Assembly (NCBI GenBank): GCA_027068085.1
Contig: JAMOUQ010000055.1
Coordinates: 17,475-81,474 of the forward strand
Reading direction: 5' to 3'
DNA: 64,000 nucleotides
Origin: Desulfobacteraceae bacterium
GTDB lineage: Bacteria; Desulfobacterota; Desulfobacteria; Desulfobacterales; Desulfosarcinaceae
The notes under the pieces were generated by a model. It was given only the letters and a program-made list of their open reading frames with translations. It was not told the DNA's origin and searched no databases. The stretch's first letter is position 1, and each line of letters starts with the position of its first letter. Below, piece by piece: positions 55,957-64,000 of this stretch. The position numbers and the translations under genes are program-made.

Positions 55957-57060
55957 ATGTATTCCTGGGAACGGTTCCTGACAACTATCGAAAACATCCT
56001 GGTCAGCAAGGCCAGCTGGGCCAACACCCCGGCCCTCAAGGCCCTGGTGACGGTTGTGTCTCTGCTTGCCATCTGGTTCGGGACCAAGATCCTGCTCCAT
56101 CTGATTCAGCACCGCCTCAAGACCATTCCCCGGGCCTACCTGGCGCCCGACATTTTCAAAAACATCCGCAAGGCCCTGGACTATCTTTTTCTGCTGGCAG
56201 CCGGAGCCTTCCTGATCCGTACTTTTCACTGGCAGGCCATTTCAAAACCGTTTTATGCCGTCTGCATCATCCTGATGGTAACTCCCATCAAGAATTTCCT
56301 GCTTCTGCTGCTGGATGCCCTTGAAAAACACCTTGCCAAAAAAACCGAGACCAAGGTGGACGACATCATCTTCGACCTGCTCAACAAGTTTTCAGGGGCC
56401 ATCATCTATTCCATCGCCGTGGTGATCGCCCTGGACGTAATCGGGGTCAACGTCATGCCTTTCGTGGCCGGCGCCGGAGTTGTCGGCATCGCCGTCGGTT
56501 TCGCCGCCAAGGACACCCTGTCCAACCTCATCGCCGGCGTCCTGCTGATCATCGACCGGCCTTTTGAAATCGGTGACAGGATAGAGATCTGGAGCACCCC
56601 CAGGGGCACGGCCAGCTGGGGGGATGTGATCGACATCGGCCTGCGGGCAACCAGAATCAAGACGACAGACAACCTGGTGGTGGTCATTCCCAACAACGAG
56701 ATCATGAAGCGCGACATCGTAAACTACACCGCCATGTCGGCCATGATCAGGGTAAGGATCGACATCGGCGTGGCCTACGACACTGATATCGCCAAGGCCA
56801 AGAAGGTCATCCTGGAAGTGGCCGCCGGGGCTGACTGGATCCTGGACAAACCTGTCCCCAAAGTCGTGGTGCGCAATTTCGGCGAGTCATCGGTGGATCT
56901 GCAGCTGCGGGTGTGGATAAGCGACGCCCGGCGGCGGATGGACACCATTTCCTACGTCACCGACCGGGTCAAGGCCGCTTTCGATGCCGCCGGGATCGAA
57001 ATCCCCTATCCCAAGAGAGACATTCACATCATTTCCAAAAAGAAGGTTTCAAGCAAATAG
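55957..57060 (+). CDS. MscS-family mechanosensitive channel
   Basis: 367 residues with SD GGAGG. Three to four predicted helices in the first 150 residues, then the pore helix and beta domain signature (VAGAGVVGIAVGFAAKDTLS, LLIIDRPFEIGDRIEI) and a C-terminal cytosolic domain. It opens under membrane tension to release solutes. Preceded by about 200 bp without genes. Confidence 0.88.
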   Translation: MYSWERFLTTIENILVSKASWANTPALKALVTVVSLLAIWFGTKILLHLIQHRLKTIPRAYLAPDIFKNIRKALDYLFLLAAGAFLIRTFHWQAISKPFYAVCIILMVTPIKNFLLLLLDALEKHLAKKTETKVDDIIFDLLNKFSGAIIYSIAVVIALDVIGVNVMPFVAGAGVVGIAVGFAAKDTLSNLIAGVLLIIDRPFEIGDRIEIWSTPRGTASWGDVIDIGLRATRIKTTDNLVVVIPNNEIMKRDIVNYTAMSAMIRVRIDIGVAYDTDIAKAKKVILEVAAGADWILDKPVPKVVVRNFGESSVDLQLRVWISDARRRMDTISYVTDRVKAAFDAAGIEIPYPKRDIHIISKKKVSSK

Positions 57061-57068
57061 TCCGAAAG

Positions 57069-57113
57069 TAAAAGTGCCCCTGCAACGGGCTCAAACCCAA
57101 CTGCAGGGGCACT
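57069..57113 (-). terminator. terminator of the CsgG-like gene
   Basis: 12-bp stem AGTGCCCCTGCA/TGCAGGGGCACT (57073-57084 with 57102-57113), loop 17; on the minus strand it is followed by TTTACTTT. It lies 73 bp after the 57186 stop and between convergent genes. Confidence 0.55.
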
Positions 57114-57185
57114 TCGGTGCCTATCTGAAAAGCTATCTCCCCGGGGCGCTGCAATCAGCAAACCCCGGTCAATTCCATGAGCGTC

Positions 57186-57983
57186 CTAGTACTTCATATA
57201 GCTTTGGGGCGTGTTTTCGACAATAAACTTAACTGCCTTGTACATACAGGTGCGGATGGCCTTTTCCATGGGAGTTTTGGCGAATCCGCTCAGGCCGCCG
57301 GACATGCCGCCTCTGCCGCCGAAAGCTCCCAGGAAACCACCGAGATTGACGTCCTTGGCGACACCTTCGACCCGGGTGGCGGCCAGCACTTCAGATGTAT
57401 GGGTGTCCACGATCCGGATGTCCATGGCCATGGATGACTTCTTGAAAGAGCCCTTTATTGCTCCGAACAGAGCCGTCGCCTTGCCCAGGTAGCCGCCGCC
57501 CAGACCGCCACCTCCGCCTGATGTCGCCGGTTCCCAGCCGGTGACCGCGCCCATGATCAGCAGGTCGGCTCCCTTGATGCCGCCTTTCTTGATACCGCTT
57601 TTGTCTGTGTAGCCCTGGTTGGAAAGGGCCATTTCCTGTTTGAGGGCGTCGAGATTCACCCTTTCGAGAACCCGGTAGCGCTTGGTCTGGACCAGGGCCG
57701 TGGTCAGCATATCCCGCAGGGCTGTCGCATAGCCCTCGTATTCCGAATGACTGACCGTTATGGTCTGACCGCCGAAACCGATCTTGGTTGTACTCGAATC
57801 ACCCACCTTCCACTCGAAATTGGCAACGGCCACCTTGGCCTTGGGGCCGTGGTAGGGCGGCAGGCCCATCTCTTCTCCGGTATCTACCTTGGCTTCGGGC
57901 TTTACCATGCTCTCCATGCATCCGGCCATCAACAACCCGCATGCCACCGGAATAACAAGCATCAAAAGAATGGAACGACGCAT
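57186..57983 (-). CDS. CsgG-family lipoprotein
   Basis: 265 residues from ATG 57983 (SD AGGAGG); the longer open frame upstream is not credible. Lipobox MAGC (Cys22). The body matches the CsgG family (KAKVAVANFEWK, LTTALVQTKRYRVLERVNLD, GADLLIMGAVTGWEP, AMDIRIVDTHTSEVLAATRV), with a Gly-rich stretch (SGGGGGLGGGYLG) in the middle. CsgG forms the curli export pore, but no curli genes are near, so it is more likely one of the broad penicillin-binding-protein-activator or envelope-stress lipoproteins. Confidence 0.75.
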   Translation of the reverse strand: MRRSILLMLVIPVACGLLMAGCMESMVKPEAKVDTGEEMGLPPYHGPKAKVAVANFEWKVGDSSTTKIGFGGQTITVSHSEYEGYATALRDMLTTALVQTKRYRVLERVNLDALKQEMALSNQGYTDKSGIKKGGIKGADLLIMGAVTGWEPATSGGGGGLGGGYLGKATALFGAIKGSFKKSSMAMDIRIVDTHTSEVLAATRVEGVAKDVNLGGFLGAFGGRGGMSGGLSGFAKTPMEKAIRTCMYKAVKFIVENTPQSYMKY

Positions 57984-58307
57984 ATCAACCTCCTGTTTTA
58001 ACGTTAGAAACATTTCCCGGCCCTCCCCGAGCCGGGCAAAAAATGCATATCCGGAAACGTACCGGTGCCACTGGCTAATTTTTTTTTGCTTGCGATGAGT
58101 TGTCGATATCCTGCCGGCAACCCCGATGACATCGCGGTCGATCCGCCGCGTTGGCTGCGAAGCCATCGGGCAGCCTTTTTGCGCGTCCATGGGCCTGGTT
58201 GCCGAAAACCGACTAAAAAATCGCACAAAACCGCCTACCTGTCAAGTAGTACTGCCGTCTAACAGGCTGTTGAAAAAAGGGATACCGATGTGGAAGAAAG
58301 AAATCGC
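57984..58307. other. intergenic region with hairpins between csgG-like gene and murI
   Basis: No gene is supported in these 324 bases. On the minus strand a TTGACA (58240-58245) with GATTTT 17 bp on (58217-58222) could start a ~240-nt leader of the csgG-like gene. The leader contains several hairpins (GGCT-tcgc-AGCC, CGCGG/CCGCG, CCCGGC/GCCGGG). The motif TTTTTTCAACAGCCTGTTA lies at 58260-58278. Confidence 0.45.
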
Positions 58308-59102
58308 TCAGATGTCGGCCCGGCGGACGGAAATATCCTTTCCCATGATCAGCCCGGCGGTTTTCCGGAACCGGGCTGCGGTATCGGTGAGGTAGATTCT
58401 GCAGGTTTCCCTGTTGCCGGAATATTCGGCATCAGTTATATATTCGGGGTTTCCGGCGACCAAAGCCTTCAGCCGGACCGCCAGGGCCCGGGCCGAATCC
58501 ACCAGTTTGACGCGCATGCCGATTTTGCGCTGAATGGTCTTTTTCAAAACCGGGTAGTGGTTGCAGCCCAGGATCAGGGTGTCGATCTGTCTCACCTTCA
58601 GGGGGTGAAGGTATTTTTTTACGATCCGGTTGGTCTCCGGCCTGTTGAGCCACCCTTCCTCGACCAGGGGAACAAGCAGGGGGCAGGCCGCGCAAAAGAC
58701 CTTTGCCTCCGGGTTGAGAGCCTGTATCTTGCGGGGGTAGATACCGCTTTCGACCGTGGCCCGGGTACCCATGACCCCTATACGCAGCTTGCGCGAAACC
58801 TCCAGGGCCTGCCCGGCTCCCGGACTCACCGCCTCGAACACCGGCAGGTCGAACCGTGAAGCCAGGTCTCCGGCCGCACAGCTGGAGACCGTGTTACAGG
58901 CGATCACCAGGGCGCGGACCCCTTTGCCCACCAGGAAAGCAGCATTCTGGAGAGCGTAGGCCTTTATGGTTTCAGGGCTCTTGCCGCCATAGGGGGCCCT
59001 GGCGGTATCTCCCAGGTAAACCATCTGCACCCGGGGCAAGGCCTCCATCAAGGCCCTGACCACGGTAAGCCCGCCTGTGCCTGAATCCAAAATCCCTATC
59101 AT
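58308..59102 (-). CDS. murI: glutamate racemase
   Basis: 264 residues from ATG 59102. Catalytic cysteines in VIACNTVSS and LGCNHYP; N-terminal IGILDSGTGGLTVV and DTARAPYGGKS. It makes D-glutamate for peptidoglycan. Confidence 0.94.
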   Translation of the reverse strand: MIGILDSGTGGLTVVRALMEALPRVQMVYLGDTARAPYGGKSPETIKAYALQNAAFLVGKGVRALVIACNTVSSCAAGDLASRFDLPVFEAVSPGAGQALEVSRKLRIGVMGTRATVESGIYPRKIQALNPEAKVFCAACPLLVPLVEEGWLNRPETNRIVKKYLHPLKVRQIDTLILGCNHYPVLKKTIQRKIGMRVKLVDSARALAVRLKALVAGNPEYITDAEYSGNRETCRIYLTDTAARFRKTAGLIMGKDISVRRADI

Positions 59103-59223
59103 GTCTCTTTCCCGGTGTCCGCTTGACCCGGCAGTTCCGGGCTGATTGCGATTTGGTCTTGTCTCCACCCAGGTGATAATCTAATAAGATGCTTTTGGAA
59201 CCCTGAAAATGACGGGCATCAAC

Positions 59224-59463
59224 ATGGAACAAAAAATCTTCAACCTGAACCTGTCGGTAGAGACAGTATCGGTCTACCTGCTGTGCTGCGCCCTTGCGGA
59301 CATCCACGTGCCCATAACCCTGGAAGCGCTTCGGGAACGCTGGAACGCGGCTCCGGATGACCTGCTGGAAGGGCTCGCCACGCTGGAAAAGATGTCGATC
59401 GTGGTCTGCCCGGCCCCGGGCAGATACTCCCTAAACAAGGCCGCCCAATGGCAGACGGACTGA
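59224..59463 (+). CDS. small hypothetical protein
   Basis: 79 residues from ATG 59224 (ATG 59209 in frame is also possible; neither has a strong SD). The sequence looks like a winged helix (VSVYLLCCALADIHVPITLE, then LLEGLATLEKMSIV). It is divergent from murI and convergent with the YkgJ gene. I do not recognise it. Confidence 0.5.
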   Translation: MEQKIFNLNLSVETVSVYLLCCALADIHVPITLEALRERWNAAPDDLLEGLATLEKMSIVVCPAPGRYSLNKAAQWQTD

Positions 59464-59485
59464 ATTTAGACCGGCCGCAACCGTA

Positions 59486-59896
59486 TCAGGCTGCGGTTCT
59501 TTCCAGGTAGGCCCGGACCCCGGCCAGGATGATCTCATCGGGCAGATCGGTTCTCATCCCCGGGCAGCAGCTGGCCATGGCCTTCCAGTTCGAAACATCC
59601 ACCAGGACGCTTTCAAGAAACGGCCACTGCCGGCACATGCGGGGTTTGACAGGGTGAATGGCGCACAGACCGCCGTCCCAGAAAACGCAGTATCCGTTCT
59701 CGGCCTGCCTGATAACGGGCCTGCCCCCGGACATGACGCAATAGCGGCCCTTGAAGACGGCCCGGTCCACTCCCACGTAACTGCTGATGGCAGCCATGTC
59801 GGCCTCGGTAAGGTAGGTTCCGCCGTAACCCCGGCAGCAATCGCCGCAGCGCCGGCAAGCGAAAATGTCTTCAGGCAGCACTCTATCTGCACGCAT
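59486..59896 (-). CDS. YkgJ-family zinc/iron-chelating cysteine cluster protein
   Basis: 136 residues. The cysteine pattern is clear: CRRCGDCCRG near the N-terminus, then CVFWDGGLCAIHPVKPRMCRQWP and a late ASCCPGM. Members of this domain family bind metal or Fe-S clusters; their biochemical role is mostly unassigned. The start overlaps the recR end by 14 bp. Confidence 0.8.
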   Translation of the reverse strand: MRADRVLPEDIFACRRCGDCCRGYGGTYLTEADMAAISSYVGVDRAVFKGRYCVMSGGRPVIRQAENGYCVFWDGGLCAIHPVKPRMCRQWPFLESVLVDVSNWKAMASCCPGMRTDLPDEIILAGVRAYLERTAA

Positions 59897-60485
59897 GGCG
59901 TCCCTCGATGGCCCGCTTCAGAGTCATCTGGTCCACGTACTTGATATCCCCGCCCATGGGAACACCCGAGGCTATCCGGCTAACCCTTACCTGTTTCCCG
60001 GCCAGGCGCTGGACGATGAACGACGCCGTGGCCTCACCCTCGACACTGGTGCTGGTGGCCAGGATGACCTCCCTGACCTGTCCGCTGTCCACCCTGCGCC
60101 AGAGCTGCTCCAGGCGCAACTGATCAGGACCGATACCGTCCATGGGAGAAAGCGCTCCTCCCAGGATGTGATACAGCCCCTTGAAACAGCCTGCCTTTTC
60201 AATGGACATCATGTCCGCCGGTTGCTCCACCACGCACACCAGGCCACGGTCCCGGGCCTGGTCCTGGCATATCTGGCAGACCGGCCCGTCACTGAGCCCG
60301 AAACATTGCCGACAGTGCCGGACACTGCGCTTTACCTGAACAATGCTCTCGGCCAGTGCCCGGGCCTGGTCGGCCGGGGATTTCAACACGTGCATGGCAA
60401 GGCGCTCGGCGGTTTTCTCACCGATTCCCGGCAAGCGGCTGAACTGCCTGACCAGGTTGCGGATACTCTTGGGATATTGTTGCAT
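59883..60485 (-). CDS. recR: recombination protein RecR
   Basis: 200 residues. Helix-hairpin-helix (SRLPGIGEKTAERLA), zinc finger CRQCFGLSDGPVCQIC, and Toprim domain (LVCVVEQPADMMSIEKAG). It acts with RecFO in gap repair. It lies 197 bp downstream of ybaB, with a perfect CTGCTGCC/GGCAGCAG hairpin (60529-60550) in between. Confidence 0.95.
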   Translation of the reverse strand: MQQYPKSIRNLVRQFSRLPGIGEKTAERLAMHVLKSPADQARALAESIVQVKRSVRHCRQCFGLSDGPVCQICQDQARDRGLVCVVEQPADMMSIEKAGCFKGLYHILGGALSPMDGIGPDQLRLEQLWRRVDSGQVREVILATSTSVEGEATASFIVQRLAGKQVRVSRIASGVPMGGDIKYVDQMTLKRAIEGRHACR

Positions 60486-60681
60486 CTGGTGCCTTCCCGC
60501 CCGGATTGATCAGGGCACCGGCCCGGCGCTGCTGCCCGGTCCGGCAGCAGGCCATCGTCAAAGCAGATGGCTCTGATTGGCCCCGCGCAGCCGGGACAGG
60601 TCTCCGAACCTTCATGTCTTTACCGCACTCGAAGCATGCGGTTTGTTGAAAACAATGATGCTGCTTGAAACCACCGGCTGT

Positions 60682-60990
60682 CTATAGTCCGGGGATATTC
60701 ATTCCGCCTGTGAGCTTGCCCATGGCCTCGGTCACCATCTGATGGGATTTTTCCAGGGCATCGTTGACAGCCGCCAGGATCAGATCCTGGAGCATTTCGA
60801 TATCTTCCGGGTCGACCACTTCTTTTTCCAGTTCAACCGAGACTATGCGCTGGCTCCCGTTGGCCACCACCCTGACCATGCCTCCGCCGGCCGAGCTTTC
60901 CACGGTTTTCTCGGCAAGCTCGTCCTGCAGCTTGAGCATCCGCGCCTGAAGCTTCTGAGCCTGCTTCATCATGTTGGCCATGCCTTTCAT
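60682..60990 (-). CDS. ybaB: YbaB/EbfC nucleoid-associated protein
   Basis: 102 residues. Typical [19 protein letters not shown] opening and [20 protein letters not shown] core. Its ATG overlaps the dnaX stop (ATGA). Confidence 0.93.
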   Translation of the reverse strand: MKGMANMMKQAQKLQARMLKLQDELAEKTVESSAGGGMVRVVANGSQRIVSVELEKEVVDPEDIEMLQDLILAAVNDALEKSHQMVTEAMGKLTGGMNIPGL

Positions 60991-62645
60991 GGATTGTTTC
61001 CTCCTGTTTTGTCCTGTTTCACGCGCACATCATATATCTTGCCGTTGAAAATTTCCAGGGCGTCGGCCACCAGGGGGTGAGCCAGGGCCTCCTGCTTGGA
61101 ACGCTGCAGGGCGGCCTTCTGCTTTTTCTTTGCTTTGGCCGACTCGACATCGGCTTTTATCCGCAGGCCGACCGGACGTCCGAAGGCCCGGGTGGCCGCC
61201 TTTTCGACCAACGTCTTGTTCTTTTCCACGTTTTTGACGGCAAAACCGTTGCCCTTGACTTCCACGGTAAGCTCTTGCCCCTGCAGGGCCACCGGTACGC
61301 TCTTTTCAAGAATCGCCCCCAGGGACGGCTTCTGCCCGGCCACCGTTGCAACCACCGTTTTCCAGGTCTCTGCCAGGGTCGTCCGGTCTTCGGAATCCTT
61401 CCCGCCCGGAGCGCCGGCAACTTCTTCGATCCGGGGTGCGGCCGCCGTCTTGCCGTGACTTTTCTGCCCGTCATCCGGACGGCCGTCGCCGCCACCGCCG
61501 GTAACGGCCCTGCGAACCTGGTCGATCTTGTCTATCAGCGTTTCTATGGGCAGTGCCGGCGGGGTCCGTGACAATCTGACCAGAATCATCTCAAACGCCA
61601 GCCGGGGCTGAGCCGCCAGCTTGACCGCGGCCTCTGACCTGACCAGGGTATCGAAGATCTGCTGGAGACGGGCCTGACCGGCCGTGGCGGCCAGTTTTTC
61701 CAGTTCATCTATCTCGTCTTCCGGAAGGTCCACCAGAGCGCGGGCCTGCCTGCCCAGCCGCAGTACGTTCATATGCCTGAAAGCCGAGGCCAATTCCAGA
61801 TAGAACCGGTGCAGGTCGTCGCCCCGGGCATAAACGCCGGCAAGCAGCCTCAGGGACCCTGCAATATCGTTAGCCAGGATGGAGGCCGCCATTTCGTATA
61901 CCTTGCGGATGTCGGCCATAACCAGCATCCGGGTAATTTCCGCCATGGTCTGCCGGTCGCTGGCGCTTGCCACCACCTGATCCAGAAGGCTAAGGGCGTC
62001 TCGCATGCTCCCGTCAGAGCTCCTGGCGATATCCTTCAGGCTCTTTTCATCCAGCTCAACCTTTTCCTGCCGGCAGATCCAGGCCATGTGGTCAATGATG
62101 GCCTGGGTTGGGATCCGCCGCAGGTCGTGACGCTGGCAGCGCGAAAGGATGGTGATCGGAATCTTGTGGGGCTCTGTGGTGGCGAACATGAACATCACAT
62201 GCTCCGGCGGCTCTTCCAGAGTCTTGAGCAGGGCGTTGAAAGCCGCCGTGCTGAGCATGTGGACCTCGTCTATGATGTAAATCTTGAAGCGGCTGTGGGC
62301 CGGCATGTACTGGAGGTTTTCCCGCAGCTCGCGCACCTGGTCGACGCTGTTGTTGGACGCACCGTCGATCTCGAAAACATCGGCAGCTCCGCCGGCGGTG
62401 ATCTCGCGGCACGAACGGCACCGGTTGCACGGCTCGGTTGCCGGGCCCCGGCTGCAATTGACGGCCTTGGCCAGGATTCTGGCTATGGTTGTTTTGCCCG
62501 TGCCGCGGGGACCGGCAAACAAAATGGCGTGAGCCAGCCGGCCGGACTCGATGGCATTTTGCAGGGTGCGGGTCACGTGCTCCTGTTTTACCACCCGGGC
62601 GAAGGTCTGGGGGCGGTATTTGCGGGCAAAGACAAGGTAGGCCAT
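60987..62645 (-). CDS. dnaX: DNA polymerase III subunit gamma/tau
   Basis: 552 residues from ATG 62645. Walker [10 protein letters not shown], zinc module [16 protein letters not shown], Walker B IIDEVH, sensor FATTEPHKI and SRC. The C-terminal part is tau-like with basic stretches ([16 protein letters not shown]). It is the clamp-loader core. I see no A6-A7 slippery site for a gamma product. First gene of dnaX-ybaB-recR-YkgJ. Confidence 0.95.
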   Translation of the reverse strand: MAYLVFARKYRPQTFARVVKQEHVTRTLQNAIESGRLAHAILFAGPRGTGKTTIARILAKAVNCSRGPATEPCNRCRSCREITAGGAADVFEIDGASNNSVDQVRELRENLQYMPAHSRFKIYIIDEVHMLSTAAFNALLKTLEEPPEHVMFMFATTEPHKIPITILSRCQRHDLRRIPTQAIIDHMAWICRQEKVELDEKSLKDIARSSDGSMRDALSLLDQVVASASDRQTMAEITRMLVMADIRKVYEMAASILANDIAGSLRLLAGVYARGDDLHRFYLELASAFRHMNVLRLGRQARALVDLPEDEIDELEKLAATAGQARLQQIFDTLVRSEAAVKLAAQPRLAFEMILVRLSRTPPALPIETLIDKIDQVRRAVTGGGGDGRPDDGQKSHGKTAAAPRIEEVAGAPGGKDSEDRTTLAETWKTVVATVAGQKPSLGAILEKSVPVALQGQELTVEVKGNGFAVKNVEKNKTLVEKAATRAFGRPVGLRIKADVESAKAKKKQKAALQRSKQEALAHPLVADALEIFNGKIYDVRVKQDKTGGNNP

Positions 62646-62765
62646 CTGTGTTTTTTCCTGCTGGCTTCCGGGCAATTGAAAATCGGCCGGTGGCGCTGCT
62701 TGTCGGGCGCCCGCAAGCCCTTGCGTCGTCCAATTGCAACCAGCAACCCCACGGAAGGAAAAAAA

Positions 62766-62859
62766 TGGCGGAGAGAGAGGGATTCGAACCCTCGGTGCCG
62801 CTTCAAACGACACACACGATTTCCAGTCGTGCTCCTTCAGCCAACTCGGACATCTCTCC
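62766..62859 (-). tRNA. tRNA-Ser(GGA)
   Basis: The minus strand gives acceptor GGAGAGA (62853-62859) paired with TCTCTCC (62770-62776), discriminator G and an encoded CCA (62766-62768). The anticodon loop is CTGGAAA, with anticodon GGA. There is a long variable arm as expected for serine, and the T-loop GGTTCGAATCC. It lies 120 bp upstream of dnaX. Confidence 0.95.
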
Positions 62860-62942
62860 GCAGGCCGGCGGGGGCAGGTCTGCGCCACCACCTGTGATAC
62901 CCCATTTCGAGCTTGCCGGCTCCCTGACCTGCCGGCCCAGTC

Positions 62943-62971
62943 CTTATGCCTGATCAGGGCTCAAAAATCAA
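62943..62971 (-). promoter_or_regulatory. candidate promoter of tRNA-Ser
   Basis: Minus strand TTGATT (62966-62971), 17 bp, CATAAG (62943-62948): four of six matches in each hexamer, about 85 bp upstream of the tRNA. Confidence 0.35.
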
Positions 62972-63037
62972 GGGTAAAAGGTCTATTGGAACTATCACTT
63001 TCAGCGGAACCGCCCGGACCATCCTGACATGGCAATA

Positions 63038-63065
63038 AATTGCCACCCCCGAAGGGGTGGCAATT
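63038..63065 (-). terminator. terminator of the YgeW-like gene
   Basis: Perfect 12-bp stem AATTGCCACCCC/GGGGTGGCAATT with a UUCG loop closed by C-G on the minus strand, followed by TATTG. On the plus strand it is followed by CATTTTT. It lies 50 bp after the stop at 63115. Confidence 0.7.
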
Positions 63066-63114
63066 CATTTTTCCCGCTCAAGGAGGATGGCTTGGCGGGA
63101 TGGGGGGATAAACT

Positions 63115-64000
63115 TTATAAAATTCGCTTTTTACCTGCCTCGACAAGCTCCGTCAGTTTTTGGGCCGGACTGCGGAAACGGGTCAGGAAGATCATGGCCG
63201 CAATGATATAAGGCTTGTAACCGGCCTGCCGGTAAAGCGCATCGCGGAAACGGTCGAAAACCCGAGCCGTCACCTCACCCCGGCGGCAGCTCACGCCGCT
63301 GATGTCGGCCGGGAGACAGTGCAGGTAAAGGGCGTCATTGGTCTTTTGCATCAATTTCTCGCTGCATTCCCAGTGCCGAAAGGCCGCGTTCCGGGCAAGC
63401 AGTTCCTTTTCAAGGACTTCGATACCCTCATGATCCCCGGCGGCATACAGCTCGCTCCGTTTCTGCATGGCGGCAAAGGGGGCCCAGCTTTTGGGATAGA
63501 CGATATCGGCACCCTCGAAGGCCTCCCGCATGTTGTTGGTCTTTGTAAACGTCCCACCCGATGCAGCCGCGTTATTCAGGGCCACTTGCTCGACCTCGGG
63601 CATCAGTTCGTAACCTTCCGGATGCGCCAGGACCACCTCCATCCCAAAACGGGTCATCAGCCCGATGATACCCTGGGGCACTGAAAGGGGTTTTCCGTAA
63701 GACGGTGAATAGGCCCAGCTCATGACGATCTTTTTGCCTTTCAGATTTTCGATTCCGCCGAAATGTTTTATCAGGTAAAGGGCATCGGACATGGCCTGGG
63801 TGGGATGATCGATATCGCATTGCAGGTTGATCAGGGTCGGGCGCTGTTCCAGTATGCCGGCATCGTAACCGGCCTGCACCGCCCGGGCCACCTCCCGCAT
63901 GTAAGTGTGGCCTTTGCCGATGAACATGTCGTCCCGGATTCCGATAACCTCCGCCATGAAGGAAATCATGTTGGCCGTCTCGCGCACGGTCTCGCCATGG
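63115..64000 (-). CDS. ygeW: YgeW-like (knotted) ornithine carbamoyltransferase family protein, N-terminus outside window
   Basis: About 295 residues of an incomplete protein; the frame stays open to the window edge. HGETVRETANMISF at the edge, DIDHPTQAMSDALYL (the carbamoyl-phosphate/amino-acid loop), and HCLPADISGVSCRRGEVT place it with the YgeW group of transcarbamylases rather than ArgF (which has HCLPAxR...VTxxV). The substrate of YgeW is not established in my knowledge; it is linked to purine/ureide catabolism genes in enterics. No such genes are visible here. Confidence 0.7.
   Translation of the reverse strand, partial: HGETVRETANMISFMAEVIGIRDDMFIGKGHTYMREVARAVQAGYDAGILEQRPTLINLQCDIDHPTQAMSDALYLIKHFGGIENLKGKKIVMSWAYSPSYGKPLSVPQGIIGLMTRFGMEVVLAHPEGYELMPEVEQVALNNAAASGGTFTKTNNMREAFEGADIVYPKSWAPFAAMQKRSELYAAGDHEGIEVLEKELLARNAAFRHWECSEKLMQKTNDALYLHCLPADISGVSCRRGEVTARVFDRFRDALYRQAGYKPYIIAAMIFLTRFRSPAQKLTELVEAGKKRIL

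Noticed and set aside
57984..58226. Cyclic-di-GMP (GEMM) riboswitch in the csgG-like leader
   Set aside because: A GCGCAAAAAGGC string resembles part of the GEMM core, but the GGGCAAACC and GCAAAGCC elements and the matching stems are missing.
61075..61160. Programmed frameshift giving DnaX gamma
   Set aside because: The basic region contains only a run of five A, without the A6-A7 slippery heptamer or a clear stimulatory hairpin.

Overview
The window is about 64 kb of dense, GC-rich bacterial chromosome. It looks like a Gram-negative member of the Desulfobacterota (formerly Deltaproteobacteria). The evidence is a complete Tol-Pal envelope system, lipoprotein signals, a CAB-ordered succinate dehydrogenase/fumarate reductase with a multi-His five-helix cytochrome b, a low-potential-type ferredoxin, and a CheA carrying its own receiver domain. 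This placement is an inference from gene content; there is no rRNA in the window. I see no prophage, transposase, integrase or CRISPR array.

Layout. 1-10.4 kb is an accessory-looking block: an HTH regulator with a substrate-binding fold (cut by the window edge), a large GAF protein, a low-complexity lipoprotein, then a rightward run of ferredoxin, zinc methyltransferase-like protein, FKBP/SlyD-like protein with a CxCxCxCxC tail, dynamin-like GTPase, a cytosolic solute-binding-fold protein, a PNPOx-fold protein and DUF523. 10.4-13.2 kb is a copper chaperone and CopA pair. 13.4-19.6 kb holds thiL, a DEAD-box helicase, an NlpC/P60 lipoprotein, two unknowns and a LolC/E permease. 19.9-21.2 kb encodes a Lys/Ala-rich membrane protein with a 69-bp internal duplication. 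21.3-27.3 kb is a leftward Yej-type peptide ABC transporter (yejB-yejE-yejA-oppD-oppF), divergent from an M24 peptidase.

28.8-43.2 kb is mostly housekeeping on the minus strand: rplM-rpsI, a sugar isomerase-like gene, a bactofilin/membrane protein/L,D-transpeptidase module, SAM hydrolase-ruvB-ruvA-ruvC, and tolQ-tolR-tolA-tolB-pal-cpoB. Between tolQ and the next gene lies a roughly 173-nt sequence that folds like a discrete, possibly 6S-like, RNA. 43.7-47.7 kb encodes an HD hydrolase and sdh/frdCAB.

48.0-55.8 kb is a chemotaxis-type signalling cluster: CheY-STAS fusion, CheA hybrid, CheW, CheB, CheR and a receiver/coiled-coil protein. Two good sigma-28-like promoters lie ahead of the CheY-STAS and cheA genes, and no chemoreceptor gene is present. 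The remainder holds an MscS channel, a CsgG-like lipoprotein, murI, the dnaX-ybaB-recR-YkgJ operon, tRNA-Ser(GGA) and the C-terminal part of a YgeW-like carbamoyltransferase.

The parts most worth a second look are the candidate RNA upstream of tolQ, the ferredoxin/methyltransferase/Cys-tail module at 5.2-6.9 kb, the histone-H1-like membrane protein, the bactofilin/L,D-transpeptidase operon, and the sigma-28-controlled signalling cluster with its structured leader.
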